From NCBI GenBank assembly GCA_944989445.1, contig CALYLW010000012.1, positions 785,001 through 849,000 of the forward strand: 64,000 nucleotides of DNA, in the 5' to 3' direction. Each line of letters begins with the position of its first letter. Positions within the stretch are counted from its first letter, which is position 1. Under the pieces are notes generated by a model that saw only the letters and a list, made by a program, of their open reading frames with translations, had not been told where the DNA came from and made no database searches. The position numbers and the translations under genes are program-made. Source of the DNA: Ampullaceana balthica. Its lineage: Eukaryota; Mollusca; Gastropoda; Lymnaeidae. Shown here piece after piece: positions 12,101-27,100 of the stretch.

Positions 12101-15100
12101 CCTACGCATCTCCTGGCAACAAGATGGTGGGTGATTCTAAGGGTATTCAGTTCTATAAAGCTTGTGTCACGCGGCGCGGCACATCGCTATGCTGACGTGA
12201 TCGTCCTCCTTGTTAGTTCGACAGACTTCGACTCAATTACGCGATCAAGAAGCTGGTAATGATCTCTGAAACCTGACAATTTCCCTATCACTTGTTTTTA
12301 TTGTAGATCGTTTTTTTAAACGCTTCACGAAAATATTCATGTACCCTACTGGTGGGCGAAGCATTGCGGATAGGATAATGGCGTTTGGGGAGGAATATTT
12401 AAGGAATTTTATATGACAAACAGAAAGGTCTCTTTGACCAAACGCTTTTATTTAGCTCTAAAAATCAGGAAGTCTGTTAAAAAATTGGGATGCTCCAAAC
12501 TTGATCAGACTCTAATGAGTCCCAGCATAGACATTGTTCAGGATCTTCAGTTCATAATAATTCGACCAGCTTTTAAAGTTCCAAGTGGCTGACTTGGTCG
12601 ACACTGTTACACGATTAACGTATCACGTTTTATAGCCTGATTTGTGAAAGTTATATGTGATCTGTTTCCTTTTTTTTTAAAAAGTAGATTTTCGTATAAC
12701 GTCTTCGCAGAAGGATCATATCGGGGCTTTTAGTCACAAGACTAAATGAAATGTTTCGAACAGTGCTTACCTGAGCCTCGCCATCGGGCTAAATGAAATG
12801 CACGGGACGATACTAATCTGAACTAGAACACTGGGCTTAATGAAATGTCATTTTTCTAAATGAAATCTGTCTGAACCACCAGTTTCTATGACCAGTTGAG
12901 GTTACGAGACGTTATGTGTGTGTGTTGTCACGTGTGTGTGTTGTTATGTGTGTGTGTTGTTACCTGATAGGAGTCCTGTTTGATTAGCTTGTAATACGAT
13001 ATGAAACATTTTGAATTGCATCTTGTTGGCTTGATGCTGTGACCTTTTTTCTTTTTGTTTGTCCCCCGAAACTTTTAATGTTAGCGTTAGAACGTATGTG
13101 CACAGCGCTTCGCAAATGGTTTCGGTGAAGGGAAAAAAAGATTCACGTCATCACAAGGTTTTAAAAAAAAAGATGCCACACAACTTTGTGAAATGTGAGT
13201 ATAATCTTACATGGTAATATTTGTATCAAATATTTCATCAGAAACTGAAAATGATACACCATGTCATCATACAAGATTAAAACATCACCGGGTAAAAAAA
13301 ACAAACATTTTGTATCAAAATGATGAAGCAAATGAGGTATCACACCAGGAATTAGATTCAAAAAATCACACACAAAAAGCTGTTTTATATTATAATGATT
13401 TTCATGAAACTAGAAACGTTTTCAATTTAAAATGAAAACGAATTGTTCAGTATCACTAACTTTTTTCTCCTCTAAAGAAATTTAAAACAACAATCAATTA
13501 AAGAGTGGTTTTTGGCTTTTTTGTACCGGAGAAGTCAATTTTCTTTCTATGATAAAAGAGCGTGTAAGTTATCTTTTAATAGCAGAATCTCTTTATGTTT
13601 TCATTCTTTGATCCATCTAGTTTTATGATGCTTAGCAGCTCCGTCGTATCTGTAAAACATAAACAATTATTATATTCTTGTTTCTTAAAGAAATCACTAA
13701 CATGTTCTATAAAAACGATATCACCTCAATAGTGGCACGCCTATTCCACTTTGTTTTCTGTTTTCCGACACCACACTTCCAAAAGTAAAAATAACTGTAT
13801 TCGGCATCAAGCTCCGCAATTTCATTTAAATTTTAAATGAACACGTGCCAAACGGAGGTGACCGCTGCATCCACACCATATAATTCAAATTTTAAAACCC
13901 ACCTCTTCTTTTTTTTTCATGCCTCATCCGACCACATTTTTATGTTTCGCCCCTGTAATACACATCTTGGGCTTAATGATTTGAAACTTGAAAGTGGCAT
14001 TATCAGAGGATAACCACCGACTGAGAAAATTGAAGGAGGGCAATACAAAGGGAGAAAGTAAAGATCTAAGCTAACTAGCCACTGGCATTATGTCCATAGA
14101 TTTTCGCCTAAGACATTTTACGTAAGACGATTCTGCGTGTTGTAATTAAGGGATTGTTGGACACGGTGTCGTGGTAAGGGCGGAACAAGGGGCGAACCCC
14201 AATATCAGTACAAGTCAGCCCCCCCCCACGTCCCCAACACCGGCACACTCATGCTCGTTTATTTAAACGTAATTTCACTTTTTAAAATTTTTTTTTAAAT
14301 ATAATAATAAATTGTCTGTTTTTAATGAACTGCCCATGACATATTTTGTTATGGTGTCAGCTTTCCCCAATAACGGTAACTGCCCTTTCCGCCCCAAGAA
14401 AGTTGGTATTATATCTCTTTATTAAGTGAATTCAAATGGTGATAACGATAATCACAAGAGGAATAGTAACTTTAAAATAATTATAATAAACATCCAAACT
14501 CCATAATAACTCACACCAATTTTTGACATTACAACAAACCAACAACATTATTTCACTAGTAAGGTGGGGTCTTCTGTAAAGGTGAAAGTCAAGTTTTGAT
14601 AAAGGATCATATGCGAGTAGTGGGCTTAACATCAATTTAGAACTCGAACATGGTATATTCTATCCTTTATTTCTTTCTTATTTTGAAATCATTATGGCAA
14701 TATTAAAAAGTAGAAAAATAAAAAAGAACACGCAAAGGCCACCATGTTTTCTAAAGTTATATCCGCCACTGATTCACACTGGTTCACTCCAATGTTCGCA
14801 TGAGAAAACACTTGCCTGGATGGACACAAAGGAACTATGGTCAATGGTGATATTTCTCCTATCCCCTCAACCCCTACACAAAACACATGTATTTTCAAAC
14901 CCCCAGAACAACGTTGTCTTCCTTACATGACCATCACTTGATGAAGGAAGCCAACTCGAGTCTGACAGTAAAAGGTTTTGTATCCCTTCTTAGCCTCACA
15001 ACGAGGTCTTCATTTCATAGAGTCAAATCTAATAGAGCGTCGGTGAATATGTCATTGCGTTAGTAAGACCCTACTATTTATTGGATATCATTATATTCTT

Positions 15101-18100
15101 GTTCTTAACCCCAGTAGAAACAACTTGCTTGAATCTGTACTTTACCTCTGAAACAAACTGTTGTAATACTCAAGCTGAGAAAGAAGAGAAATGAAATAAA
15201 CGATTTGTGAAATCCAACGCTGAGATGCTGGTGGTGGTATCATAACGTTCCTGTTGCTATGATGGTCATTATGTTGGTAAAATATCACACAACTTAGTCC
15301 GAAGCAATATGCTTGGGTCTTCAATGAAATGATTGGCCTCACATGAAATGAGTCGATAAAAGAATTATTGCAAAGATCATTCTTGCCTTTGATATACGGT
15401 CGTTGCTGGCCCTAGATCGAAATCTAACCACAGCTTTTCTCATTATAACGACTGAAGAGATAAGGGATTCTCAAAAGAAGTTTTATGCAGTCATTTTTAA
15501 AGTAATTTTTACAAATCGGACTTTTAACTCGTAGCTTAGGACGTATGTGATATTAAAAATACATTAACAGACATGAATTCCAATTTCAATATCTATTGCT
15601 CTCTTTCCATGCGTGGAAAATGACATGTATACGAAATCACGGTTAGAGAACCTCTGTAAGGGAAAACTCCGCCCTTACCCGCCACTTTCCACAACTCCTT
15701 TAAAAGATATAAGGAACAAACCACAGCGCCAAGGAACCCGTCAAACGCAAGAGTTGTCCTAACAAGTTAGGGCCCAGAAACCTACCCCAAGCTTGTATAG
15801 AGCCATTCCAGCGGCTATCGAACGTCAAGAGGTTTAAACTAAGGTCTTGTTTGTCGGCGATTGTCCGATTTTTTTCTTTTACCGCTGTCAGATCCACGCT
15901 AACCTGACCCTTGAGTCCTCGCGGCGTACACGATTGAAGCACGGTCTCAACGAGAAGTCAAACGTTGGAATTTAATAACAGCGAGCTATTACGTAGAGAA
16001 GGATGGTGAACGGAAAGTTCGGCCAACATGCTCGCTTCTCTTTTAAAACAAAGAGTAGTGCAAGTTTTACCGCAATAACACCCTTCACTATAAACGTACA
16101 CAAACTCTGCCATGGACCCAAAAATGCCAGCTCTCTATGTAAAGAAAAATTCTACAATAGATTTTTCCGCTTTTAAGACCGGAAAGGCGAAATCTCCTAA
16201 CACTTAAAATATTTTAATACACGTTTTTTTAAAAAAGCTAGTTTATTGGGAAAATGTGAAAATAGCGACTTGACTGGAAAATATTTCAGTATCAGACAAG
16301 TTTTTTTTTAAAAAAAGAAGACGTATGCTTTCAATGGTACTAAAATGTCTAGGTAAGATCTCTTCATAGACTTAAATTAACTTAAAATTAAGAAATATCT
16401 CCTGAGAGCGAACAAAAGGAAATACCCGAATATCATATTAATATCTTAGTTACAAGGGTCAATAAAACTACACAGATATTTTATTAATAGATTTCCGCTA
16501 TTTTGGATTTATATTACAAGTAACTGTCCATAAAGCGCACTGTAATATTATGAAGTTATGCCCAAAACTCCACTCTAGAAAAAAAAGAAGAAAATGTTTG
16601 TCCATTGTGCAATGTAAGCTCTATTATGAAAGTAGGTGTGCGTGGTAGGAATGGCAATGTATCTTAAAAGTACGTTGTGAAGTTAACGTTTTGGGTAATG
16701 TAGGTGTTAAGAAAACATTCAATTATTTGACAATTATTTTGCCAACGTAGGGTTAGATCAATCGCTTAATGAACAGCCAACGCTTTTTTTGGTGTATTTT
16801 TTTAATGAAGTTAATTAATATCAAGCTTTCCTCCTTAGGCCCATCAACATACCCCGTAGATCAAACGAATATTACGCATTTATGAACTTAGGTTAATGAG
16901 AGTAAGACCACCTCTCACAACCAGAGATTAAGAAACTGCTGCGTATGAACTTAGGTTAGTGAGTGTACGACCCCCTCTCACAACAAGAGATTAAGAGACT
17001 GCGGCGTATGAACTTAGGTTAATGAGAGTAAGACCCCCTCTCACAACCATAGATTAAGAGACTGCAGCGTATGCCATTCACATATTATGTTGCCATTGGT
17101 TAAAGCAACAAGACCTTTCACGAAAAAAAAGGTATAATAAGTTGATACTTTAAAAAAATATATATTTAGTTAAGAATGTCAGCTTATTTATTGAAACATA
17201 CAAGGATAATAACAATGACATCATCCTTTTAACTTAATCATTCGTAGTTTATCAGAAACTTAGCCAAAACCTAATGAACCCAGGATTTCGTAGGTCATTA
17301 GACATTTCATTCGATTAAAAATAAAATAATAAAGAAAACAAATAAAATGAAATAAAATAAATAAAATACAGTTATAAGACATCAAACATTCAATATATGT
17401 ACAATGTCCTGCCGATTGCTATCCCAGCGTGACTTACATATTAGTACCAAAACATAGGGTTTAACCAAAGCCACTCGTCTTGAAACATTCTTTTAGCTTC
17501 CATCAATCCAAATAAATAAGTAAATCTATTTGCGGCCAGTAGATGCATGCCGTAAAGCATGTATTAAAGTCATCGTATGGCCGCCAACAACTTCCCATAA
17601 AAACGATGGCTGAGCGGTGTTTGAGGGGGGGGGCGGGCGGGGACAACTACCAACCAATCAGACAAAAGTACACTCCTGGCCCTTGAACCAAGCAACTGCA
17701 CACGTGACGACCTCTTGAGCTCTTGCTTACATTAATTAAGTTTTTTGTAAGTAGTGACACACATGCATAGAGCAACACCTACATGCAGCTCGTCAGATCA
17801 AGTAATTATAATCGTTTAGCAGGAGATTTTTCTTTGATGTCCATTAAGTTATTAAATCATCATTTTTAATTAAACATTTCTATACCCACCTTTAAAAAAA
17901 ACTTCATAAATAAAATAAAGAAACAAAATAAAAAATATATTAATAAATACAAAAAACATTACATAAAATAAAATATTTTTAAAACTCAAATTTATTTAAT
18001 ATGACTTTAACTAAAAATGTGTTCAATTATCATCGGACCTTTAAAGAATTATAAATATAATATATATTTTTTAAATTTAAATATAAAAAAGATAGAAATA

Positions 18101-21100
18101 ATAATATTTTGTATTTTACTTTTAATAACTTAAAAGATAAGTTTAAAACGTACAAACAAACTAATGAAAAATAACAGCGGTGCCTTTCTTAACCAAATTT
18201 AAAATATATTATTAACATTGTAACTTTGGATGATTTAACAAATCGTTGATTTCAGCGTCGGTGTAGATTGGCTGTGCGTCACCAGGTGCGGTAAACTCAA
18301 AGTGTCACCTCCCCCCCCCCACCCTTACCCCCACACACACTCACCAAAATAAAAATGGACGTCATATTGATTAATAAAAAATTCGTGCAGGACATAACTA
18401 CAACAAAGAAAAAAAGGCAATGTTAATCAAAGGAGAAGGGGTGAGAAATATTTACGTGAATTCTTAGCTTTTTCCTTTACATTAAATTTTGCGAATCGTG
18501 AGATATTGAATACTTTTCGAGAGATTTGGAGGAGATTCACGGAAGTCCAATTCAGCTATACGTTTCAGAACATTTAATATCAGCTGCTTTTAAGTCTTTG
18601 CTAAGCCTTGGTTATTTCTTTTAACAGCTTATTGTCGGAGAACTTAATAGTAAGTTATTAACCTTTGACCAGACTACAATTACTCTTGCTGATAGTAGAC
18701 TCGTGGGTCATAAACAATTTATTTAGACACTTCCTTCATAGCTGTTCATATCAGTAAGAGAATTAAATAGTTCATTACTCTCCAGCATTTATTAATCGAT
18801 GTGCTGCCGTTTTTTCCCCGTTAAACTTAATGTTTGCATCTAGCGAAATTCCATGTCGGTATTAAAATATCTTGTCAGAAGAGTGCTTCTCGTGGCCTCA
18901 GTTAATGTTTCTCGAATGCATCACGTCTAAAGTAGTGTAGCTGATAAACGTTCAATCACAAATAGCATGTCACACACCTTTTGCTGCACCTAGTGTATCA
19001 ATATTTCCAATGGGTCATATAAAGCTTCAAACGGTGTCACATATTCATCCAACTTTACCATCACTGGATTAATAGCAACACGATGAGCTCTTAAACGTTT
19101 TGTTAAAACTGTTTTCACGGACATTAACTGTTTGTTCAATTAAAACATCCAATCGATCAGATGAAGCAGCACAAAAAACCTATTGTATCAAAAGAAACGC
19201 AATAAATGAATGGCCTGATCATCTGCAGACGCGCTGAACAAATTAGCGTGACCTTGACCTCTCTAAGCCATTTATTTGTATAATCCGTCAATATTTTAGA
19301 TAACCGTCTTAAGTAATATGTGGACGGATTTAATGTAGATGTAACCCTTTTCAGTCGGCGTGTTCTTGTAGACTTCTTTATTCAATGAAGATTCATTTTT
19401 CTTTGTTCCATGGATGGCAAGATTTTTCTTTGCAAGAAATAAGGTTATATAGCGTTATACTAATAATAATAAAATAAATTAATATAAAGTTATACTTAAG
19501 TTGTCCTGCTGCACCATAGAGGTATAAATGGAATTGTGTATTTCTCAGAATTTAGACAAGCGTAGCTCCCCGTCACCAATTACCAAAACAATTCAGGTTC
19601 CTTAGATTAGATTTTAAAACTTTTTTTTTACCTACGCATAGTCTACGTATTTTTAACGGGATAAACATGAAACTTTAAAGAAAGAAAGCCTTCGGATCAA
19701 TTACATTGGAACATTTAAATGCGATCAGTTGTAATCCGCTTATGAATTTCTGAGACCAAACAGTGTGTGCTCTGTACATTTGCATTTTTTCTGGTTCCCC
19801 CCGTCGATGGTATCACTAGCGGTCCATACTATCCCGGCACCCTTTTCGCTACGTCGCTTTACTGCAGTGCCACAATAAACTTAAGAGAAAAAAACATGAA
19901 TAGGGTGCAGGCATCCCGTGCTGAGAAACATGGCAATAGAGATGGGTTCCTCTTTGTTTTAAAGCATGCACACGAGTGCAGTGGAAAGCATAGTTTGAAG
20001 AAGCAATCGCACGCTGCCAACTAGAAGCCGTCCAAGTCGAAGCCGATGTTGTTACAAAGTTTTCTTTCGGGCAATCTGAGTAGAGCTTCCTTTAATGACG
20101 TTTACCTCCAATGCATTCAAATAATGAGACGCTTAATTGATTTTCTTGAACAAAGCTGATTCTATTTGTTTGAACAGCGTACGTTTTTTAAATTAATTAC
20201 AAATAAGATAGTTGTGCAATATTTTCAATATTTATCCAAAAAGTTCTTGAAATCGTCTTATTTTCCCCTCAAGAGTTAAGTACACAGAGAAACTTTTGAT
20301 GAGATGTATGTTCTTAACGAAAAAAAAAGGGAATCATTTATTAACATGTTCTTTCCAATGAAACATTAAAATCGTAAAATTGTAAATGATTTCCGAAGCC
20401 GAGTTCATTTAAGAAACTTTTAACCCAAATATCCAAAATAGAGTTAATCCGAACTGAGTTAAATTCATCAAAAAATATATTTTGACTTATTGATTACTGA
20501 GGTTACAAAACACCATTACTTATCTACTTCCTATCTCCTAATCTTTGGTATAATTTGAAACGTCACCACCAAAAGTAATGATATAGACTACAAATTTATA
20601 GTGAAAATGGGATTTATTTAAATGTAGTTTATTTTAGCAGATTTCAAAATTTGCTCCAGGTAAAAAATAAAATGTGCCTTAAGACATGCAGTTAAAGGTA
20701 TATTGTATACAAAAATAAATGCACCAATTAAGACTTAAGAAAATGCTAATATGATTTAGTAATTACTGGAACTACATTTGTTTGAAAAAAATGATGGGAA
20801 ACGTCAAATATTTGAAGTAAAGAATAGTTTTTATCAAATACACATAAAAAATCAATATTAAAAATATTTTTACACACATACATCTAATGAAAACTCGTGC
20901 GTGAAAAAAACGATACAGGCATATGATGTCACAATGCGATACACTTGAGATACTGTCGTAAAGAAGTTGACAATCTGAAGCCTCCCACCTCCTGTCCTAA
21001 AAATGTGTAAGGGTTTGAAATTAAGTTCTGTAAATGAACACTAAATATGTGTTTTTTAATGCTTTTTGTTAGAAAGTCTCCTTTGTTTTCTATTCAAGAT

Positions 21101-24100
21101 AATAGGTAGAGTTTTGGAGCCAATCGTAATTAATTTCGCCATTAGTACAGTTTATATAAAAGTAACATGGTGATGTAGCTATGGGGTTATGATTATCCGG
21201 TGAGGGATGTGTATCTTTCTCATTACCTTCAACGACATATACTTAAATTTGGCCAGCAATTACGCCCTTAAACGAAGAAACAATTTTCTTCGTTGGCCAC
21301 ATGCTCCTCACCTCCTTGTTATACTGCTTAAATGTGACATCCAGTTAACCACAAGATCATAATCCACTATCACAGCTTCTGTAGATATTTATGGCAATCC
21401 CTCTTTACAAAAAACAAAAAAAAACAAACACAAGCTCCCCGTGGAAGCCAATTCGACCCGAGACCCGAAAACTAAGTAATTTCATGTGACAAAAATCAAT
21501 TTATCGAAACAATTTGATTCCCCCCCCCCGCCAAAGGATTACCTTACAGATGAACTGAGGGCTGTGCGGAAGTGTAAGGGGTAACAAATGACGTCTCTGG
21601 TCGGCGCTGCTAAATATAATCATGCGACTCGGGCGAGGGATTAGATCAAAGAAAAGGTGTTGCTGGGAGGGGTGGGGTGGAAGAGGTTTTTTTTAATGGC
21701 AAGAAACGACATTTGTATTAATCATCAAATTTGTCATACGTCAGGCTGACAGAGGATGACAAAGGAAATTAAGTTGCAAAGATCTGCTTGAAGGGCACGA
21801 GTGCACTGATTTAATGAAAGACATTCTGTTTTGATTTCGGTTCATAGTTTAGATCTGTGTATTTTGAGGCTTATACAGGAGTATGAGTTTATCTTTGAGC
21901 GTTTCTTAAATCAGCATATGGCCCTGAGAATCTTAGTTTTGATTACTGAGTGACGTATGGTTTTAACTGTACTTTCAGTAGAGTAGCCCTGTCATTTTAT
22001 TGTATCAGCAGTTCAATAGAAAGAACTGAAGTCAAAGCTAGGTCCTAATGATTGTCATAGAACGAGAACGACAGGCACAATTTCAACACATTCCCGTCAA
22101 GGCTATGTCATAATGATTGTCATAGAACGACACACACAATTTCAACACATTCACGTTTATTCTAAAAATATATATATATATAAAAATCTACAAACAAAAT
22201 GAAATAAAAACAAAAAAACATTGAATTTTGTTGACTATGTGTAGCTGTAGACTCAATACTAAACTGTTTCTCAGTGACATGTTTATATTCAGTTTCGCCA
22301 AGTTAATATGAAAATCCAAACTGAAGTTACAGCGCGTGCAGCATAATAAATTCCAAGGACGGGAGTATAAGAGATCTTTTCTAAGAAACGGAAATCGTTT
22401 GCTGGGGCACGAGATTTGTAAAATATTTTCAGAAGCACAAACCAATCACGACAATCATATTCAACTTCATTGGATTTCTTTGATTATTCATCCAGTCTAT
22501 CTGGGCCAAAATCTTTAGCAACAAAAAAAAAGGCATGTAAGAAGGATTTCTTCGCTGTTTCTATTTTTAATGCTTGAAATAAAATAATGTTCGTTAACTT
22601 GAATTTTATAGAGAACATTTGCTATTTCCTTTTCATGCATCGGTGTTGAGGAGGAAACGCAATGAAAGACATTCGTAATAAAATTAACCATCTGTTTTTA
22701 GGCGTGGAAACGCTTTTAGGTGCTTTGCCAAGCCTAAAGCGACGTTCTACAAAGTTTTAGAGAATGATGACTTTGTAAAATGAAACAAGTCTTTTATGTA
22801 CTCTATGTTTGACTATACTGTAAGTGTCAGATTAGTTTTGGTCAGATTGAGCTTACATAAAGATTTTAGGAATTGAATTATGTAACACAGGTATGCCCTC
22901 CTGCATAGTTCTTCATTTCATCATTTAGTATTATTAAATTAATTGCGGTCGAACAAATCTTCATGTTCAAAGACATTGGCTTGTACCTAAGGTTTAAAAA
23001 ATATAAATAAATAACGTATTTCTCATTTCAAGAAATATAATTGAAATGGGCCGATCACACGCAACCAACTTCAAATAAAAACATGTCAAATGATCGTGGT
23101 TTTCTTAACAAAATGGCTCGTCCGTGCTTCTGTCCGGACCCGTTTTTAAAGTGAAAACAAGTCGACGGCACTCCGAGACGGGCAAATATTTGGAGAGCGT
23201 ACATCATATGGCCCCTACCCCCACCCATCCCCACATTCGCGTGGCGGCCTCCGACTCGTGCATCTCTCACCAGACAACAGACACGACCAGAGACACCGAG
23301 GATTTACATGGGCTGAAACTCATCGGATGTAGGTCACGTGACGATGAAAGCCGCGATGGCTGGATATGACGCCCGGATTTTCGGGACGTCATTTGAATAT
23401 TCCGGGCGCAGTGTCAGAAATAACTGGCCGCTGATCGGAATACGATGTCGAAGGAATGGGCAATAGATAAATATTTCTTTTTTTTTCCTTTCTCAGCTGG
23501 TCTTCAGACCGAGGGTTTTGAACGCTAAAAGCATCGATTAATTGGGAGTGTTTCATCAGATGGTCACTTCTGCTGTGAGTAAACAAGCCGAGACAGTTAA
23601 GTTGGCGGTTATAGAAATCAGAAGCGGATGGGAACGCTAAAGCGTGGGGGATTGATCCTCTGTGGGGGGGGGGAGGGGGGACTCTCGAGCATCATAGGTA
23701 CTAGTTGTAGAATACGTCAACCTTTGTCCAAGAAGACGTATAACATTTACTTAATTATTTGGAGTAAGAATTAATTGAGTGTTGAACGCCGAAACAAAAA
23801 CAAGAACGCACTGTTAAATGAATCCACTTCTTGCTCTTTCAAATAAATCGTTGTGCTTAAAGGCATGAATACGAAAAAATAGTTTTTGTGTTTTTCGGGT
23901 CTCATTAGAACAAGAAAAATAAACCACCAGCAACAGAATTTAAACAAATAAAACAAGATAGACACCCCCCTAAAGCTGATTTTCGTTTTGATTAAAATGA
24001 AGAAGAAGAATAACAAACACTTGTAAAGTCTATTTTTATTGAATCTATTGTTTGCATTCTTGTGCATTTTATGCATGTCATAAGCAGCACTTAAAGATAT

Positions 24101-27100
24101 ATCCTGAGATAAACGAGTATATCTGAGCTCAGAATCAAGCCATTAAAGCTTTCATGTTTTCATGGGAACACAATCTCGGTTTATAAAGAAAAGTTTTAAA
24201 AAAAATTCAATTAGTTTTTTTGAGGAAAAAAAAATTAATTACGTCTCCGAAATTGAATATTTTGATACTTAACTTCTTTATGATTGTATGTCTCTTCCTT
24301 AAGTGTTATTTTCCATGACATGGTGCACATAAAAAAATACCCTTTACGGCACAAAAACTATCCATCTCTTTCACATCCGTAATCAACGTTGGTCTATTCA
24401 TGATTGCAACTAGTCTGCACTTTCCACACATCAAATATCCGTTTTATTAACAACACAGGAACCATACAACTCCACTTAACTGACAATGCATTTCTAGGCT
24501 CTCCCAACCATTTCATTTTTTTAAAGCCTTGTTCTCTAAAGTGCCGACTTTCAATCGAGTTGTGTTGACATGTAGTTTTATAGCCGGTGTCTTAAAAGTG
24601 CAAACCTATTGCACCAACAACCATAGGATGCTTCAATAGCTTCATAAAGAGCCGTTGCTTTTTTTTTCCATTTTGATTGTTAGAAATAATGGTTTAGGTG
24701 TAGAGTCAAAACAATTCTATCCACAGCATGCCATCCAAAAGAAAAAAAAATATAATTATAAAAAAATGCGAAATCAATCAAAGAATTCTTTACATGTTTT
24801 TTGGCCACACTCTTTTCATACATCGCAATTATCATAATTGGCGGGAAAGTGTTTGGAAAAGTGTCTAAAGTTTAAATACCTATATTTTTTAAATCCTTTA
24901 TATTAACTCGTGGTGTCTGCGGCGGACCTTGCTTGCTTGCTTGCTTGTCGCCAAAACTTTTGATCGATTTTTAACCCACTTGCTCGCAAGATAGCGAGCT
25001 GAAATTTTGCAGGCAGTTTCGTACCGATGATAAAAACAATGTATCAAAATTTCAGATCGATCGCATGTACCGTAATTAAATTATTGATTTTTTAGATTAT
25101 TTTTTTATTCCTATGTATCATGCTATTTTTTGAGATAGAGCGTCGCGGTGCGTATTATATTGAACAACCTTTCTGTCGCGCAATAAGGTGCGTATTTTAT
25201 TGACAGCTCTTTTTATAAACATATTCCTGATCGGTGCGCATTATATTAAACACGTTTTACGACACAACTGCAATTTTGTATTTCTGGATGGTCTGGCGCT
25301 GCGTATTATAATGAACATTCTTTTAATTACTTCTCGTACATAAAGGATTTATAGTCAAAAACTTGGTTTTTTACGGGTTGTTTTTATTTAAAATTAACAT
25401 TGAACTCTGCTTCACGAAGATCTTAGTTAAAGACGTTATAAATATTCATTTAGCTGTAAAAAATAGTTGTGATTTCAACGTTATCCATTTAACAAAATCA
25501 AATCTGCGTTGGTAAACAAAAAGAATGTGTAATAATTCTATAACTTAATTTATATCTCAGCTTATCAATGACTTTTATTCTTTTAAAGCAATTTTTAAAT
25601 ATTTTGTACAAAGAAAAGAAAAGAATTTCTTTCGATATGGAATAATCTAATCATATTTGCGTGCCATTTTTTTTATTAATCAAGACAATGCTCACCTTGT
25701 TTATTTCTTCTTGGCTCCAACTGCATGCATAATATGTTTACGCTCAAATAATTGTGTCGTGAATTTTTGTTTATTTGACGTCAACTAGATGTCATAGAAG
25801 ATCATCACGTGGTTGGCGATTGTTTTCTTTTGTGTTAAAATAATATCGCTTAAATCGCTTAGTCCGAACATTTGCCACAATAGGCTCATGACAATGTTTT
25901 TGAATATTGTTTTGATTCTCTAATGTAGGAGGAATTTGTTTTGAAATTTTCACAATATGCGTCAGCGATATAAAATGTTGCTTGATTGTTACTGTTTCTG
26001 TTATAAATCGTATTAACAACTGTAGTATTTTAAACAAATAATCACAACAGTAAGAGACATAAGCTAAAACAATTTCTAACCAAGTTTTTTTCATAAATAA
26101 TTCACCAATTTTTTAACTTTTGATTCGGACATGGGGTGGACGAGAATGAACTGGCTGGCTGTAATTCCAATTTTGTGTCAGATGGACAGGTGACGTCGTG
26201 GCCAGTAGATACGTTGCGTGTGAGAACATTGAGACTGGCATAGACTGATTGGATTCATTGATCAACACACGATGGCCAAGTCAGGGAAGGTCTACAGAAG
26301 GAACTTGCATTTGACTCTTTATATGATGGGTGAACTGCTTGGAGCAGTTTTAACTAATTGTTAACAATGTCTTTCTGTCCGTTAACAAGTCTTCTTTTAA
26401 CCACTTTCATAATTTCCTACCTTTCATACTGGATACACGTCAATTTGGATGCGGGAACATACTTGTATGTCGTGGGGGTGGGGAAGGCCGAAGTTGTGGC
26501 GGATGAAATCAGTTTCTATTTTCGTAAAATTCTGTTTAATTCGACTGTTATATTCCGTGTAGAAAGTAAAACTTTTGTTTTAATGTATATGTTATTATAC
26601 ACTGTTCGCTCAGTTGGGAGATGGTGGATGATTGTCTAGCTCGTATAAAAATAAAATGCTCCCCAATTATAGATAGCTTTATAAACAATTATTTGCAATT
26701 ATTTCGCTTTAAATATGCAAATATATTTTCATTCATTAAAAGTGCTAAAAATACAATTGCAAATCTACAAAGCTAGAAAAAAATGAAAGAAAATGTTTCT
26801 AAAGAGACTCAACATCAGAGTAGCAAAGAAAATAGTTAAAATTTCCTGAAATGCATTGCCAGACAAAAGATGTGCATTAGATATTTTCTAAACTTTCTTT
26901 ATATGAAAGTATATTTCAGTTTATCCACATTCAATTCATACCATTCATTACATTTAGAACCCGTTTAAAGATTTAATGTTTTTTGTGCCCTCATTGAACG
27001 TCCTATTAATAGACTTAGTTTGAAGTAAAATGTTCTTTTTTTGCAATTAAGGTTCAATGAATTCATTGATAGTATTAAATCGGTAGTTCTAAAATACCTG

